From: Geobacter sp.
GTDB lineage: Bacteria; Desulfobacterota; Desulfuromonadia; Geobacterales; Geobacteraceae
NCBI GenBank assembly: GCA_003499925.1
Contig: DNRQ01000007.1
Location: 1-64,000 of the forward strand
Direction: 5' to 3'
Length of the DNA stretch: 64,000 nt
Shown here in pieces: positions 34,080 to 43,259 of the stretch. Numbering within the stretch: position 1 is the first letter of the stretch; the number at the start of each line of letters is the position of its first letter. The notes below the pieces were generated by a model. It had not been told where the DNA came from. It searched no databases and saw only the letters and a program-made list of their open reading frames with translations. The position numbers and the translations under genes are program-made.

Positions 34080-37000
34080 ATGGGAACATCCAGGTACGAC
34101 ACCCGAAGCATGAGCAGCAGCCGTGGAACAGGGAACAGGTTGTCCGGATTGGCAGCAGCGCTCCTTTTATTTGCCGTTGTCTTCGCTGCTTTCGCATCAC
34201 CTGCCTGCGCCGTCTATCCGCAGGTGTCGGCAGGTCAGTACCACACCCTGGTCCTGCGCTCCGACGGGACGGTATGGGCCTGGGGGGACAACGGGGAGGG
34301 CCAGCTCGGCAGGGAACCGTTTCTACCCAGCGCCACTCCCGTGCAGGTACCGATGCTCTCCGGGGTGACTGCGGTATCGGCCGGAGCGCGGCACAACCTG
34401 GTCCTGAAAAGTGACGGGACGGTCTGGGCCTGGGGGGGCAACTTCGCCGGTGAACTCGGCATCGACAGCGGTACCGACAGGTCCGACATCCCCCTGCGGG
34501 TGGGGGCGCTCACCCAGGTGACCAGGGTTTCAGCCGGACGATACTTCGGCATGGCCCTCAAAAGCAACGGCACCGTCTGGGCCTGGGGCTGGAACTACTT
34601 CGGCCAGTTGGGCAACGACAGTACAACCGACAGCGTTGCACCCGTGCAGGTGACGGGGCTTACCGGGGTTGTCGCGATTGCCGCAGGAATGCAGCACAGC
34701 TTGGCTCTCAAAAGCGACGGTACCGTCTGGGCCTGGGGGGGCGGGATCCTCGGTAACGGCACGACGACCGGCAGCAAGGTCCCGGTCCAGGTGTCGGGGC
34801 TTACCAGCGTCACCCGCATCGCCGCAGGAGAGGAGCACAGCCTCGCCGTTAAAAGCGACGGAAGCGCCTGGAGTTGGGGCGGGAATGGCAGGGGGCAGTT
34901 GGGTGACGGCACGACGACCGCCAGCCTCACTCCGGTGCAGGTGCCAGGGCTCGGCGGGGTTGCCGGCATCACTGCCGCCGGCGGCTACTCCATCGCCCTG
35001 AAAACCGACGGGACGGTCTGGAGCTGGGGCTTCAACAACCTCGGGTGGCTCGGCACCGGTAACACCACCAGCAGCCCTGTGCCGCTTCAGGTGTCCGGGC
35101 TGCCGGAGATACTCAACGTGTCCGCTGGAGAGAGCCACGTCGTGGCGCAGGGAAGGGACGGGTCGGTCTGGGGGTGGGGTGAAAACCGGTTCGGCGAGTT
35201 CGGAAACGGCAGCTACGATTACAGCGCGACGCCGGTACAGATCACAGGACTGCCACCGGTAGCGGCCGTGGCGGCTGGCGCTGCCAACTGCTTCACCCTG
35301 AACAAGGACACCTCGGTGTCGGCCTGGGGAGGCAACATCGTAGGCCAGTTGGGAAACGGCAACAATAGCGGCAGCATCTCGCCACTCCGGGTGCCGGGGT
35401 TCTACGGGGTGACATCCCTCAGCCCGGGTTTCGGCCACGTGGCGGCCCTGAAGAGCGACCGCACCGTCTGGACCTGGGGAGTCAACAGGGAGGGGCAGTT
35501 GGGCAACGGCAGCGTCTTCGAAAGCAGCAGCACCCCCCTCCAGGTGCCGGGTCTCGGGGGGGTTGCCGCCATTTCCGCCGGATATGACCATACCGTGGTG
35601 CGCAAAAGCGACGGAACCGTGTGGGCCTGGGGAGACGACAGCTCCGGTGAACTCGGTAACGGTCCCGGCAGCTCGTACAGCGCGGTACCGCTGGAGGTGT
35701 CGGCCCTGCCCACGGTCAGCACGGTTGCTGCGGGGTCGCATGCCAGCTTCGCGCAAGACGAGGACGGCCAGTTGTGGGGGTGGGGCAGCCACAACTTCGG
35801 CAACATCGAAAGCGACATCCCCACCAGGCTTTTGGGGGTAAGCGGTGTGACCGCTGTCGGATCAGGACCCGACTTCACCCTGCTGCTGAAACCGGATGGG
35901 ACGGTATGGGCCTGGGGGGATAATGTCTTCGGCGAGCTCGGCAACGGCACCAATGACATCAGCTATACCCCGCTGCAGGTACCGGGGCTCGCCGGGATTG
36001 TCGACCTGCAGGCAGGGGGCTGGTTCAGCCTGGCCCTGAAGGCGGACGGGACGGTATGGGCCTGGGGACTCAACAACTACGGCCAGCTGGGTGACGGCAC
36101 CACCCTCGACAGCCCGCTTCCGGTGCCGGTCCAGGGGCTCACCGACGTGATCGCCATCTCGGCCGGCCAGGCAACCTCGCTTGCCCTGAAGGCTGACGGG
36201 ACCGTGTGGGGATGGGGGAAAAACAGCGAGGCCCAGCTCGCCTACAACCCCGGGTGGTCACCCGTGAAGTCGCTTATGGACGTGGGGGTCATAGAGTACG
36301 CCATGAGCGGGACGGTGAGGTCCGGAAGCGCGACAGGCCCTGGACTCCCCGGTGTGACGGTCTCCATTGCCGGCAAGAGCGTTACCACGAGCAGCACAGG
36401 GACCTTCAGCATCACCGCCATCCCTCCAGGATCCTACACCCTCACCATTTCCAAGTTCGGTTATATCAAAAAGGCCTACGGCAGCTATCTCGTCGACAGA
36501 AACAGAAGCGGAATGATCTTATATCTGGTTCAGGCGCCGGTGTACAACATGAGCGGTACCGTGCGCGCGGGGAGCAGCAGCGGCCCCGGCCTTCCCGGCG
36601 CCGTCGTCACGATCGCCGGCCAGTCGGTCACGACAACCAGCACCGGGACCTTCAACATCTCCGGCATTCCGTCCGGGAGCTACCCCCTCACCATCTCAAA
36701 ATCCGGTTACCTCACCAAGACCTACGCCGTCTACGCCGTCAACAGCAGCACCAACAGAATCGGGGTCGTTTTCTACCTTACCCCGGTGCCGACCTACTCC
36801 CTGGCCGGCACCGTGCGCGACGGAAGCAGCCGCGGCCCCGTGCTTCCCGGCGCCCTCGTTTCGATCGCCGGCCGGTCCGCGACGACCACCGGCACCGGGA
36901 GCTTCAGCGTCTCAGGAATCCCGCAGGGGACCTACACCATCACCATTTCCAAAGCCGGGTATGTCACCAAGAGCTACAGCGGCTACACGGTCAACAGCAA

Positions 37001-37622
37001 CTGGAGCGGCCTCCTGTTTTACCTGGCTCCGGTGCCTAGGTACCTCATCAGCGGAGTCGTCCTCACCGGGAGCAGCAGCGGCGCGCCGCTCGCCGGGGCG
37101 GCCGTCTCCATCGCCGGGATGACCGCTACCACCAGCCTCACCGGGGCCTTCCACATCTACGGCATCCCGGCCGGGACCTACACCCTGAGCATCAGCAAGA
37201 GCGGGTATGCCACCAAGTCCTATGCAGGATACCTCGTCAACAGCAACAAGAGCGGGTTGGTCTTCTTCCTCCTGCCGACCTACTCCGTGAGCGGCACGGT
37301 GCGCGCAGAAAACGGCACCGGTCCGCTGTTGGCAGGGGTGACCGTCACCATCGCAAACTTCACGGCCACGACCAACAGCGCCGGTGCGTTCAGCTTTTCC
37401 GCCATCCCGGCCGGGACCCACACGATTACCCTCAGGAAGGAGGGGTATGAAACGGTGGTCGCCACAGGCTTGGTCGTGAATGGCAACCGGAGCGGACTGC
37501 CGTTCTACATGCACCAGATGGTCTCTTTCCTGCGAGACAAAGAGGGGGGCCGCGGGTGGGCGGTGGCAGGGAATCCCGTTGCGGCAGGGAGGCGGTTCGA
37601 GACAGGCGTGACTGCGACCTGA
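34080..37622 (+). CDS. Secreted RCC1-repeat beta-propeller protein with carboxypeptidase-regulatory-like repeats
   Basis: The 1180-residue protein has a hydrophobic signal segment (~20-42, ending PACA). Fourteen RCC1/BLIP-II-type repeats follow (pattern VSAGxxHxLALKSDGTVWAWGxNxxGQLG; ~45-740), enough for two seven-bladed propellers. Five ~93-residue repeats come next (SGTVRSGS...GPGLPGVTVSIAG...TGTFSISGIPxGSYTLTISKxGY), which are carboxypeptidase regulatory-like or SpaA-like beta-sandwiches (~755-1150). The last ~30 residues run into the flank of the tRNA-Pro copy B. Start 34080 has AGGAGGAAGCG. It is probably a surface or exported binding protein; ligand unknown. It lies alone between tRNA-Pro copies A and B. 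Confidence 0.85.
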   Translation: MGTSRYDTRSMSSSRGTGNRLSGLAAALLLFAVVFAAFASPACAVYPQVSAGQYHTLVLRSDGTVWAWGDNGEGQLGREPFLPSATPVQVPMLSGVTAVSAGARHNLVLKSDGTVWAWGGNFAGELGIDSGTDRSDIPLRVGALTQVTRVSAGRYFGMALKSNGTVWAWGWNYFGQLGNDSTTDSVAPVQVTGLTGVVAIAAGMQHSLALKSDGTVWAWGGGILGNGTTTGSKVPVQVSGLTSVTRIAAGEEHSLAVKSDGSAWSWGGNGRGQLGDGTTTASLTPVQVPGLGGVAGITAAGGYSIALKTDGTVWSWGFNNLGWLGTGNTTSSPVPLQVSGLPEILNVSAGESHVVAQGRDGSVWGWGENRFGEFGNGSYDYSATPVQITGLPPVAAVAAGAANCFTLNKDTSVSAWGGNIVGQLGNGNNSGSISPLRVPGFYGVTSLSPGFGHVAALKSDRTVWTWGVNREGQLGNGSVFESSSTPLQVPGLGGVAAISAGYDHTVVRKSDGTVWAWGDDSSGELGNGPGSSYSAVPLEVSALPTVSTVAAGSHASFAQDEDGQLWGWGSHNFGNIESDIPTRLLGVSGVTAVGSGPDFTLLLKPDGTVWAWGDNVFGELGNGTNDISYTPLQVPGLAGIVDLQAGGWFSLALKADGTVWAWGLNNYGQLGDGTTLDSPLPVPVQGLTDVIAISAGQATSLALKADGTVWGWGKNSEAQLAYNPGWSPVKSLMDVGVIEYAMSGTVRSGSATGPGLPGVTVSIAGKSVTTSSTGTFSITAIPPGSYTLTISKFGYIKKAYGSYLVDRNRSGMILYLVQAPVYNMSGTVRAGSSSGPGLPGAVVTIAGQSVTTTSTGTFNISGIPSGSYPLTISKSGYLTKTYAVYAVNSSTNRIGVVFYLTPVPTYSLAGTVRDGSSRGPVLPGALVSIAGRSATTTGTGSFSVSGIPQGTYTITISKAGYVTKSYSGYTVNSNWSGLLFYLAPVPRYLISGVVLTGSSSGAPLAGAAVSIAGMTATTSLTGAFHIYGIPAGTYTLSISKSGYATKSYAGYLVNSNKSGLVFFLLPTYSVSGTVRAENGTGPLLAGVTVTIANFTATTNSAGAFSFSAIPAGTHTITLRKEGYETVVATGLVVNGNRSGLPFYMHQMVSFLRDKEGGRGWAVAGNPVAAGRRFETGVTAT

Positions 37623-37803
37623 CCGGGCAGATCGGCAAAGAACGGGGCGCAGATCGGAGCAGACAAAGCCCGGGACGGCGGCGCGAGAAGGCCGACGGCA
37701 GAGGCAGCCAGGGGCGGGGGGGCGTGCGACAGGGGGAGCGTCGGGGAGCGACTCTCTCTTTGGCTGTGCAAGGTGAGTTGTCGCAGGCTGTAGCGGTAAA
37801 ACA

Positions 37804-37837
37804 ACAAAGGCCCCTGGCTGCTTGCCAAGGGCCTTTT
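37804..37837. terminator. Terminator associated with tRNA-Pro copy B
   Basis: AAAGGCCCCTGGC / GCCAAGGGCCTTTT stem. It can end both converging large genes. Confidence 0.85.
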
Positions 37838-37843
37838 CCCATA

Positions 37844-37897
37844 TGGTCGGAATGAGAGGATGCGAAGCTCCGGCTCCCGTGCTCCCGACGCTCGTGC
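37844..37897 (-). pseudogene. 3' fragment of tRNA-Pro, partly decayed (copy B)
   Basis: Against the intact tRNA 3' half it shows about six substitutions and one inserted base in ~53 positions. The first 18 bases (TGGTCGGAATGAGAGGAT) are unchanged. Confidence 0.85.
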
Positions 37898-37954
37898 AGC
37901 AGCGAAACCGGCGCTGCCATCTGCGGAGTCGATCCGACAGCGACCTTTTCGGCT

Positions 37955-40900
37955 TTACCTCAGCATCAGACGATCAACCCTTACTGTGCCATCTCGAATC
38001 AGCAGTCGCCCCTTTACCGCCGTGCGGCCCGAGTTCAGGCCAAAGCCGGCGTCGTATCCGCCCATGAATAAGATACGGATGTTCCGACCCAGGATCAGTT
38101 CGGGATTTTCGAATAAGATTGCCCGTGCCTGGATGACTGCGTTGTCTGCGGCTTCGGCGTACGCGGCGGAAAACAGGCGGTAGCTTGCTCCCCCCAATAT
38201 CCTCAGCCGCGGAGCGGTGTTAAAGGTTGCCGTCACCGTTTTACTGCTCTCCATGGAAAGCTCACAAGTGTTGCCGGTAGCGATGCATGCGCCGCTCCAA
38301 CCGCCCGTGAGGGAGTTGGCATCCGGGGTTGCCGTCAGGGTCACCATAGTGTTCTCCATAAACTCCGCCGACGAACAAGTTGTCCCGCTAACGCAGGACA
38401 TGCTGCCGTTAACCGAGCCCGCCCCTGTTCCGGCCAAGGTGAGACTTAAGGTATAGGAGGCAATCGGAGTGACACTGGCTGAAGGCGCTGAGGCCGCACC
38501 CGCTCCAGCAGAGTTGAATGCCTTTACCGTGAAGGTGTATGCGGTGCCGTTGGTCAGCCCGGTGACTGTGATCGGGCTGGCAGTGCCCGCCGTTATGAGG
38601 TTGCCTGGATCAGAGGTTACAGTAAAAGAAGTGATGCTACCGCCGCCGTCGGCTGCCGGGGCGGTGAAGGAAACCGTTGCCAGGGCATTGCCTGCTATCC
38701 CTGAAACCCCTGTGGGTGCGCCGGGAACGGTAACCGTGTCGATTACATATTCCTGGCTCGCCGCGCCGCTCGCATTGCCATTAGGATCTACGGCGTAGTA
38801 CTTCAGCGTCGTGCTAGCGGTAATGGTGAGTTGCCCCGTGGTGCTGAAGCTGTGCCGGGTGGCGCTGGTCGTAGGGTCGGAGCCGTCGGTGGTATAGTAG
38901 GTCGTGGCCGGCTCGTTGGCGGAAAGGGTGACGGCCCGGGCCGAGATGTAGCTGCCGCCAGACGGCGAAGCGGTCACAACAGGGATGATGCTTTCAATAA
39001 CCTTCCTGATGCGGTTGCCGTCGGCGAGGTAGAGGTTCCCGGCGCTGTCCACGGCCACGTTGTGGGCATAATACAGGCTCGCCGAGGTCGCCGCGATGTT
39101 GTCACCGGAATAGCCCCACGAACCGCTCCCCGCCACTGTGGTTATGATCCCGGTCCCGGCGTCTACCTTGCGGATACGGGAATTGTAATAATCGGCGATA
39201 TAGAGGTTCCCGCCGCTATCAACGGCAATGTCCCAAGGGCGATTTAAGCTAGCGGCGATCGCCGCTCCGTTGTCACCTGAATATGAAAGCCTCCCGTTCC
39301 CCGCCGCGGTGGTTATGACCCCTGTACTGGCAGTCACCTTCCGGATACGGTTATCTGTCGGATCGGCGATATAGAGGTTCCCGCCGCTGTCCACGGCTAC
39401 GCCGTAGGGCTGAGATAAGCTCGCCTCGGTTGCCGAGCCGTTGTCACCGGAATATTGTTTTGTCCCGTTCCCCGCGACTGTGGTGATGATCCCCGAACTG
39501 GCAGTCACCTTGCGGATGCGGTAATTTGCCGTATCCGCGATGTATAGGTTCCCGGCGCTGTCAACGGCTACACCATGTGGATAGGCCAAGCTCGCCTCGG
39601 TTGCCGCGACGTTGTCGCCGGAAAATCCGGACGTACCGTTCCCTGCCACTGTGGTGATGATCCCGGTACCGGCGTCCACCTTGCGGATACGGTGATTGGA
39701 TCTGTCGGCTATGTAGAGGTTCCCGGCTCTGTCCACGGCTAAGCCATCGGGATAGTTCAGTCCCGACGCGGTTGCCGCGACATTGTCGCCGGAAAATCCT
39801 CGAGTTCCGTTCCCTGCCACCGTTGTGATAATCCCAGTCACGGCGTCCACCTTCCGGATGGCCGGATCAAGTTCCGAATCGGCGATGTAGAGGTTCCCGG
39901 TCTGATCCACTGCCACGCCCCGGGGAGAGCTCAGAGCCGCCGCAGTTGCCAGGCCGTTATCGCCCCATTTCCCGTTCCCGGCCAGCGTTGTGATAATCCC
40001 GGTACCGGCGGTCACCTTCCTGAGACGGTCATTGTTCGAATCGGAGATGTAGAGGTTGCCGGAGCTGTCAACGGCTACGCCTGAGGGATAACTCAGGCTC
40101 GCCCCGGTCGCCGGTCCGTTGTCGCCGGAATATCCTCGAGCCAGGTTCCCCGCGACGGTGGTGATAATCCCGGTCCCGGCGTCCACCTTCCGGATGCGGT
40201 TATTTTCTAAATCGGAGATGTAGAGGTTGCCGGCGCTGTCCACGGCCAAGCCTGAGGGATAATCCAGGCTCGCCCCGGTCGCCGGTCCGTTGTCGCCGGA
40301 ATATCCTGGAGCCCCGCTTCCCGCGACGGTGGTGATGATCCCTGTCTCGATGGCCACCTTCCGGACCACATGTTTGGTATACTCGGCGATGTAGAGGTTG
40401 CCGGCGCTGTCCACGGCTACGCTCCGGGGATTATTCAGGCTCGTTGCGGTTGCTACGCCGGTGCCGCCGGGATCTCCTTGAATTCCGTTCCCCGCGACGG
40501 TGGTGATGATCCCAGTTCCGGCGGTTACCTTCCGGATGCGGTAATTTCCCGTTTCGGCTATGTACAGGTTCCCTTCGCTGTCCACGGCCACGCCGTAGGG
40601 ATTATTCAGGCTCGCATCGGTTGCCGCACTGTTGTCGCCGGAAAATCCTTGAGTTCCGTTCCCCGCCACGGTGGTCATAATCCCAGTACTGCCGTCCACC
40701 TTCCTTATACGTTGGCTACCCCATTCAGCTATATAGAGGTTCCCGGCGCTGTCCACGGCTACGGCTGAGGTATAACTTAGGCTAGCCGCGGTCGCTGCGA
40801 CGTTCTCATTGGGATCTCCTACCTTCCCGCCCCCTGCCACGGTGGTCATGACCCCAGTCTCAGCGGACACCTTCCGGACCAGGCTGCCTGTCAAAATATA

Positions 40901-41071
40901 GATGTTTCCGGCGCTGTCCACGGCGACGGCTTTGGGGTTATACAGGGAGGTTACGCCGGCTCCTCCACCTGCAATCGTGACAATGTCACCAGGGGAGGCG
41001 TGCCCTATATCAGGAGCCAGCCCGAGTAATATGGCGCAAATCAGAGTAATTACTGTACGTAATCCTTTCAT
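37955..41071 (-). CDS. Secreted NHL-repeat beta-propeller protein with FN3 domain
   Basis: The 1038-residue protein has a signal peptide (MKGLRTVITL, cleavage near GHAS). Twelve NHL repeats follow (pattern PxGVAVDSAGNLYIADxxNxRIRKV with TTVAGNGTxGFSGDN linkers; ~40-690), enough for two six-bladed propellers. A chitobiase-like Ig segment (GSYISARAVTLSANEPATTYY), a fibronectin type III domain (VPGAPTGVSGIAG) and a bacterial beta-repeat with paired Cys (TCSSAEF, CIATGNTCELS) come next. The C-terminal ~90 residues (ILGGASYRLFSAAYAEAADN) look like an S-layer or surface anchoring tail. A GGGAGGG site precedes the ATG. It is single in its block, between tRNA-Pro copies B and C, and oriented opposite to the RCC1 gene. 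Confidence 0.87.
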   Translation of the reverse strand: MKGLRTVITLICAILLGLAPDIGHASPGDIVTIAGGGAGVTSLYNPKAVAVDSAGNIYILTGSLVRKVSAETGVMTTVAGGGKVGDPNENVAATAASLSYTSAVAVDSAGNLYIAEWGSQRIRKVDGSTGIMTTVAGNGTQGFSGDNSAATDASLNNPYGVAVDSEGNLYIAETGNYRIRKVTAGTGIITTVAGNGIQGDPGGTGVATATSLNNPRSVAVDSAGNLYIAEYTKHVVRKVAIETGIITTVAGSGAPGYSGDNGPATGASLDYPSGLAVDSAGNLYISDLENNRIRKVDAGTGIITTVAGNLARGYSGDNGPATGASLSYPSGVAVDSSGNLYISDSNNDRLRKVTAGTGIITTLAGNGKWGDNGLATAAALSSPRGVAVDQTGNLYIADSELDPAIRKVDAVTGIITTVAGNGTRGFSGDNVAATASGLNYPDGLAVDRAGNLYIADRSNHRIRKVDAGTGIITTVAGNGTSGFSGDNVAATEASLAYPHGVAVDSAGNLYIADTANYRIRKVTASSGIITTVAGNGTKQYSGDNGSATEASLSQPYGVAVDSGGNLYIADPTDNRIRKVTASTGVITTAAGNGRLSYSGDNGAAIAASLNRPWDIAVDSGGNLYIADYYNSRIRKVDAGTGIITTVAGSGSWGYSGDNIAATSASLYYAHNVAVDSAGNLYLADGNRIRKVIESIIPVVTASPSGGSYISARAVTLSANEPATTYYTTDGSDPTTSATRHSFSTTGQLTITASTTLKYYAVDPNGNASGAASQEYVIDTVTVPGAPTGVSGIAGNALATVSFTAPAADGGGSITSFTVTSDPGNLITAGTASPITVTGLTNGTAYTFTVKAFNSAGAGAASAPSASVTPIASYTLSLTLAGTGAGSVNGSMSCVSGTTCSSAEFMENTMVTLTATPDANSLTGGWSGACIATGNTCELSMESSKTVTATFNTAPRLRILGGASYRLFSAAYAEAADNAVIQARAILFENPELILGRNIRILFMGGYDAGFGLNSGRTAVKGRLLIRDGTVRVDRLMLR

Positions 41072-41656
41072 AATCCGGATCCCTCCCGTTCAGTGCAATA
41101 ATGCTGGCAGTTCAAGTAAGCATAAAAGCGCTTTTATATTCAAATAAATTTTTCTCACATAAGGGTTGCAGCGTTCACCTTGTTTGAAATTTCCCGCAGT
41201 GAGGCTGAATTGGTTTATTTGCCGGCCTTATCCTTGAATGCGCTGGATTTTACCGGGCATATGGAAGGGATACAACAATAAAGATGGCAGGGGGATGTTT
41301 TTAGACTTTTTTCGCTCCCATGTCGTTGGCCGATTTCAAAGGGTACCCCGTCATCGACCCTCAACTCGACCCAAGTCAGAACGGATATCCATCACGGGAG
41401 AGCAAATGCCGATGCGTGCCACCGGCCTGGTTTCCAAATGTTTGCGCGGAAGCACTATGGGAAGGGTACCCGGAAAAGGATTCGAGAGACCGGAGCAGCG
41501 AGTCCGGGAGTCGTGCCATCGGCGGAGGAGGACTATTCCCGCGAACTGTCGGTGGAGAAGCAAACGTAACAGGTTGGGATCGTCGGGGGGATGGGGGGCG
41601 GAAATGAAAACATCCGAGGTGAGGAAAGGAATATTCTTCGCGGACCGGAGCCCCAC
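41072..41656. other. Promoter region of the NHL gene and conserved flank of tRNA-Pro copy C
   Basis: 41072-41240 is AT-rich and should hold the NHL promoter (minus strand). 41464-41656 matches the flank of the intact tRNA (45916-46115) in order: CCGGAAAAGGA, GAGAGACCGGAG, GAAGCAAACGT, and GCGGACCGGAG just before the terminator. No real gene; several open frames run through it only because it is stop-poor. Confidence 0.6.
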
Positions 41657-41690
41657 AAAAAAAGGCCACTGATTTTTGTCAGGGCCTTTT
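41657..41690. terminator. Terminator associated with tRNA-Pro copy C
   Basis: AAAAGGCC-ACTGA / TCAG-GGCCTTTT stem-loop in the same position as at the intact tRNA. Confidence 0.85.
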
Positions 41691-41696
41691 CTAATA

Positions 41697-41749
41697 TGGT
41701 CGGAATGAGAGGATTCGAACCTCCGGCCCCCTGCTCCCGAAGCAGGTGC
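41697..41749 (-). pseudogene. 3' fragment of tRNA-Pro (copy C)
   Basis: All 53 bases, from CCA through T-arm, variable loop and anticodon arm to the first D-side bases (complement of GCAGGTGC), equal the intact gene. Identity stops exactly there. No 5' half is present, so it cannot be a functional tRNA. Confidence 0.95.
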
Positions 41750-41781
41750 AGTAGCAATTCCGGACCTCGCAACGATCGTTT

Positions 41782-42057
41782 TCAGACAACCCTGATTTCG
41801 ACTTTGCCGTTGACAGCCTGAGCATACCGTTTCAGCGACCTAAGGCTAGGCAAAGGATGCCCGGATTCAAGGCGCGCAACGACAGACTGTGTTGTGCCCA
41901 TGCGTTTTGCAACCTCATCCTGGGTCAGATGTGCCTTTTTCCGGGCTTCGATGAGCTGTGAGGCAAGTGCGAACTCGTCCTCAAGTTCGACAAATTCAAC
42001 TCGAAATTCTTCGTCTTTCAAGAGTTCCTCTTTCACTTCCGACATTTTCCTACCCAT
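41782..42057 (-). CDS. XRE-family antitoxin (HigA-like)
   Basis: The 91-residue protein has an acidic N-terminal half and a helix-turn-helix (LTQDEVAKRMGTTQSVVARLESG). It should neutralise the toxin encoded just upstream and repress the pair. ATG 42057 has AGGAG at the right distance and overlaps the toxin's end by 8 bp; a TTG at 42063 is a less likely start. Toxin-first order is typical for higBA. Confidence 0.88.
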   Translation of the reverse strand: MGRKMSEVKEELLKDEEFRVEFVELEDEFALASQLIEARKKAHLTQDEVAKRMGTTQSVVARLESGHPLPSLRSLKRYAQAVNGKVEIRVV

Positions 42058-42358
42058 GTTCAATCTCCTTCATCCGTGACAATGCCAGTGCAACTTCGCC
42101 CGGCGGTGTCTTTTGGGTCTTCTTCACAAATACCCGTAGAATAACGACTCGTCTGCCAACCACAGTAACATAGAGTGCCCGAGCAATCCCTGACATGCTT
42201 TTACCCCGGATCTCCCAGAGCTTATCCTGAAGATGACGAACATAAGGCATGCCTAAATTCTCAAGACCGTGGTACTCGATCAAATCCGCAATGCGCACCA
42301 AACGAGCCTGAAGATCCTTGGGAATGGAAAGGAACTCGGCTTCAACCGCATCATCCAA
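42050..42358 (-). CDS. RelE/HigB-type toxin (Gp49-like), N-terminus probably frameshifted
   Basis: The 102-residue frame matches ribosome-dependent mRNA interferases of the phage Gp49-like group: LPKDLQARLVRIADLIEYHGL, PYVRHLQDKLWEIRGK, GIARALYVTVVGRRVVILRVFVKKTQKTP. The frame opens only at a TTG (42358) inside the first strand. An ATG at 42383 in another frame reads MKSVWTVV, the usual family start, and would join the main frame if the run of five T/A bases (42357-42361) had a different length. So either the toxin is broken by slippage, or there is a base error here. A TATAGT box lies upstream. Confidence 0.75.
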   Translation of the reverse strand: MDDAVEAEFLSIPKDLQARLVRIADLIEYHGLENLGMPYVRHLQDKLWEIRGKSMSGIARALYVTVVGRRVVILRVFVKKTQKTPPGEVALALSRMKEIEHG

Positions 42359-42383
42359 AAACGACCGTCCATACGCTTTTCAT

Positions 42384-42490
42384 AAACATACTATAGCAAA
42401 AAAACGATAATTGCCAAGATGTTTATCCCCTGGAAAGGAGCAACCTGATACCTCCTGTGGCGAGTAAAGGAGCATAAGGGATGACGACGT
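42384..42490. other. Promoter region of the higBA-like pair
   Basis: AT-rich; on the minus strand CTATAGTATG lies just before the ATG at 42383. No separate gene. Confidence 0.4.
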
Positions 42491-42733
42491 ATGGAAGAGA
42501 AGCTTCTGAATCTCGCCTTTTGCAAGCAGCGGCTCTCGGGCATCACCTCGCGGGATGTGGCCTCGCTGTGCTGCAAGGAGAAGGCGCGGACGGGCGCGAC
42601 GACGGCGAACCACCTGCTGTCAACGCTCAAGCGGATGCTGGACCTTGCCGTCAAGTGGGAGCACCACGTGCGCCAGGGCGGTGAAGCGCTTGCAGTAGGA
42701 ATAGAGCAGGATGAAGCCGAGTGCCACCGGTGA
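42491..42733 (+). pseudogene. Fragment of a tyrosine recombinase (core-binding domain)
   Basis: The frame reads LSGITSRDVASL, then [23 protein letters not shown], which is the helical pattern of the SAM-like core-binding domain of phage-type integrases (typical form: 'LsdITrrDVqaL ... GpaTANRvlallskmfnlAvrWG'). The family match covers about 55 residues; then the frame is lost and no catalytic domain (RHRY) follows. It is a relic, and the only integrase trace in the tRNA-Pro region. Confidence 0.65.
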
Positions 42734-42768
42734 AAGGTAACGAACGTCCCCTTAGTTCCCCCCAACGG

Positions 42769-42802
42769 AAAAAGGCCCTCGGCGTGTGCCAAGGGCCTTT
42801 TC
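42769..42802. terminator. Terminator associated with tRNA-Pro copy D
   Basis: AAAAAGGCCCTCGGC / GCCAAGGGCCTTTT stem. Confidence 0.85.
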
Positions 42803-42807
42803 TAATA

Positions 42808-42860
42808 TGGTCGGAATGAGAGGATTCGAACCTCCGGCCCCCTGCTCCCGAAGCAGGTGC
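42808..42860 (-). pseudogene. 3' fragment of tRNA-Pro (copy D)
   Basis: 53 of 53 bases identical to the intact tRNA 3' part; identity ends after GCAGGTGC, as in copy C. Confidence 0.95.
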
Positions 42861-42927
42861 ACTGGCAAAATGCTCTGCCACCGCCCAAGAACGTTGACAG
42901 CTTGTAGCATATAATCTACAGTAGAGC

Positions 42928-43257
42928 ATGGCTGATACGCCCTACAGACTCGAATATTTCCTTGACGACAAGGGGGAGGCACCGTTCACGCAATGGCTGT
43001 ACTCGCTCCGTGACAAGGTGGCCGTGTACCGCATCCGCGCCCGGCTTGACCGTGTGGCGCTCGGCAATTTCGGGACGACAAAGCCCGTAGGCGAGGGGGT
43101 TTCGGAGTTGAAGATCGACCACGGCCCCGGCTATCGCGTGTACTACGCCATGACCGGAAAGACAGTGGTTTTGTTGCTCATCGGCGGTGACAAGTCAACA
43201 CAACAGAAGGATATCGAGACGGCAAAGTCGTATTGGAAACGGCAGAGGGAGGGGTAG
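42928..43257 (+). CDS. RelE/HigB-type toxin (Gp49-like addiction killer)
   Basis: The 109 residues match the 'addiction module killer protein' branch of phage Gp49-like toxins: LDDKGEAPFTQWLYSLRDKVA, IRARLDRVALGNFG, VGEGVSELKIDHGPGYRVYYA, LLIGGDKSTQQKDIETAKSYW. It should cleave mRNA on the ribosome or otherwise block growth. A TATAAT box lies at 42910-42915, only 12 bp before the ATG, so the transcript may be nearly leaderless. The antitoxin starts 2 bp after its stop. Confidence 0.88.
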   Translation: MADTPYRLEYFLDDKGEAPFTQWLYSLRDKVAVYRIRARLDRVALGNFGTTKPVGEGVSELKIDHGPGYRVYYAMTGKTVVLLLIGGDKSTQQKDIETAKSYWKRQREG

Positions 43258-43259
43258 TC

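Larger units (their letters stand above)
37623..37954. other. Spacer with tRNA-Pro copy B
   Basis: GC-rich, no gene. The part before the terminator (37623-37803) occupies the place of the conserved flank seen at copies C, E and G but is poorly matched. Confidence 0.5.

Noticed and set aside
41238..41672. 144-codon open frame in the tRNA-copy flank, with overlapping frames on both strands
   Set aside because: It runs through the repeated non-coding flank and terminator, and parallel flanks at other copies do not keep the frame.
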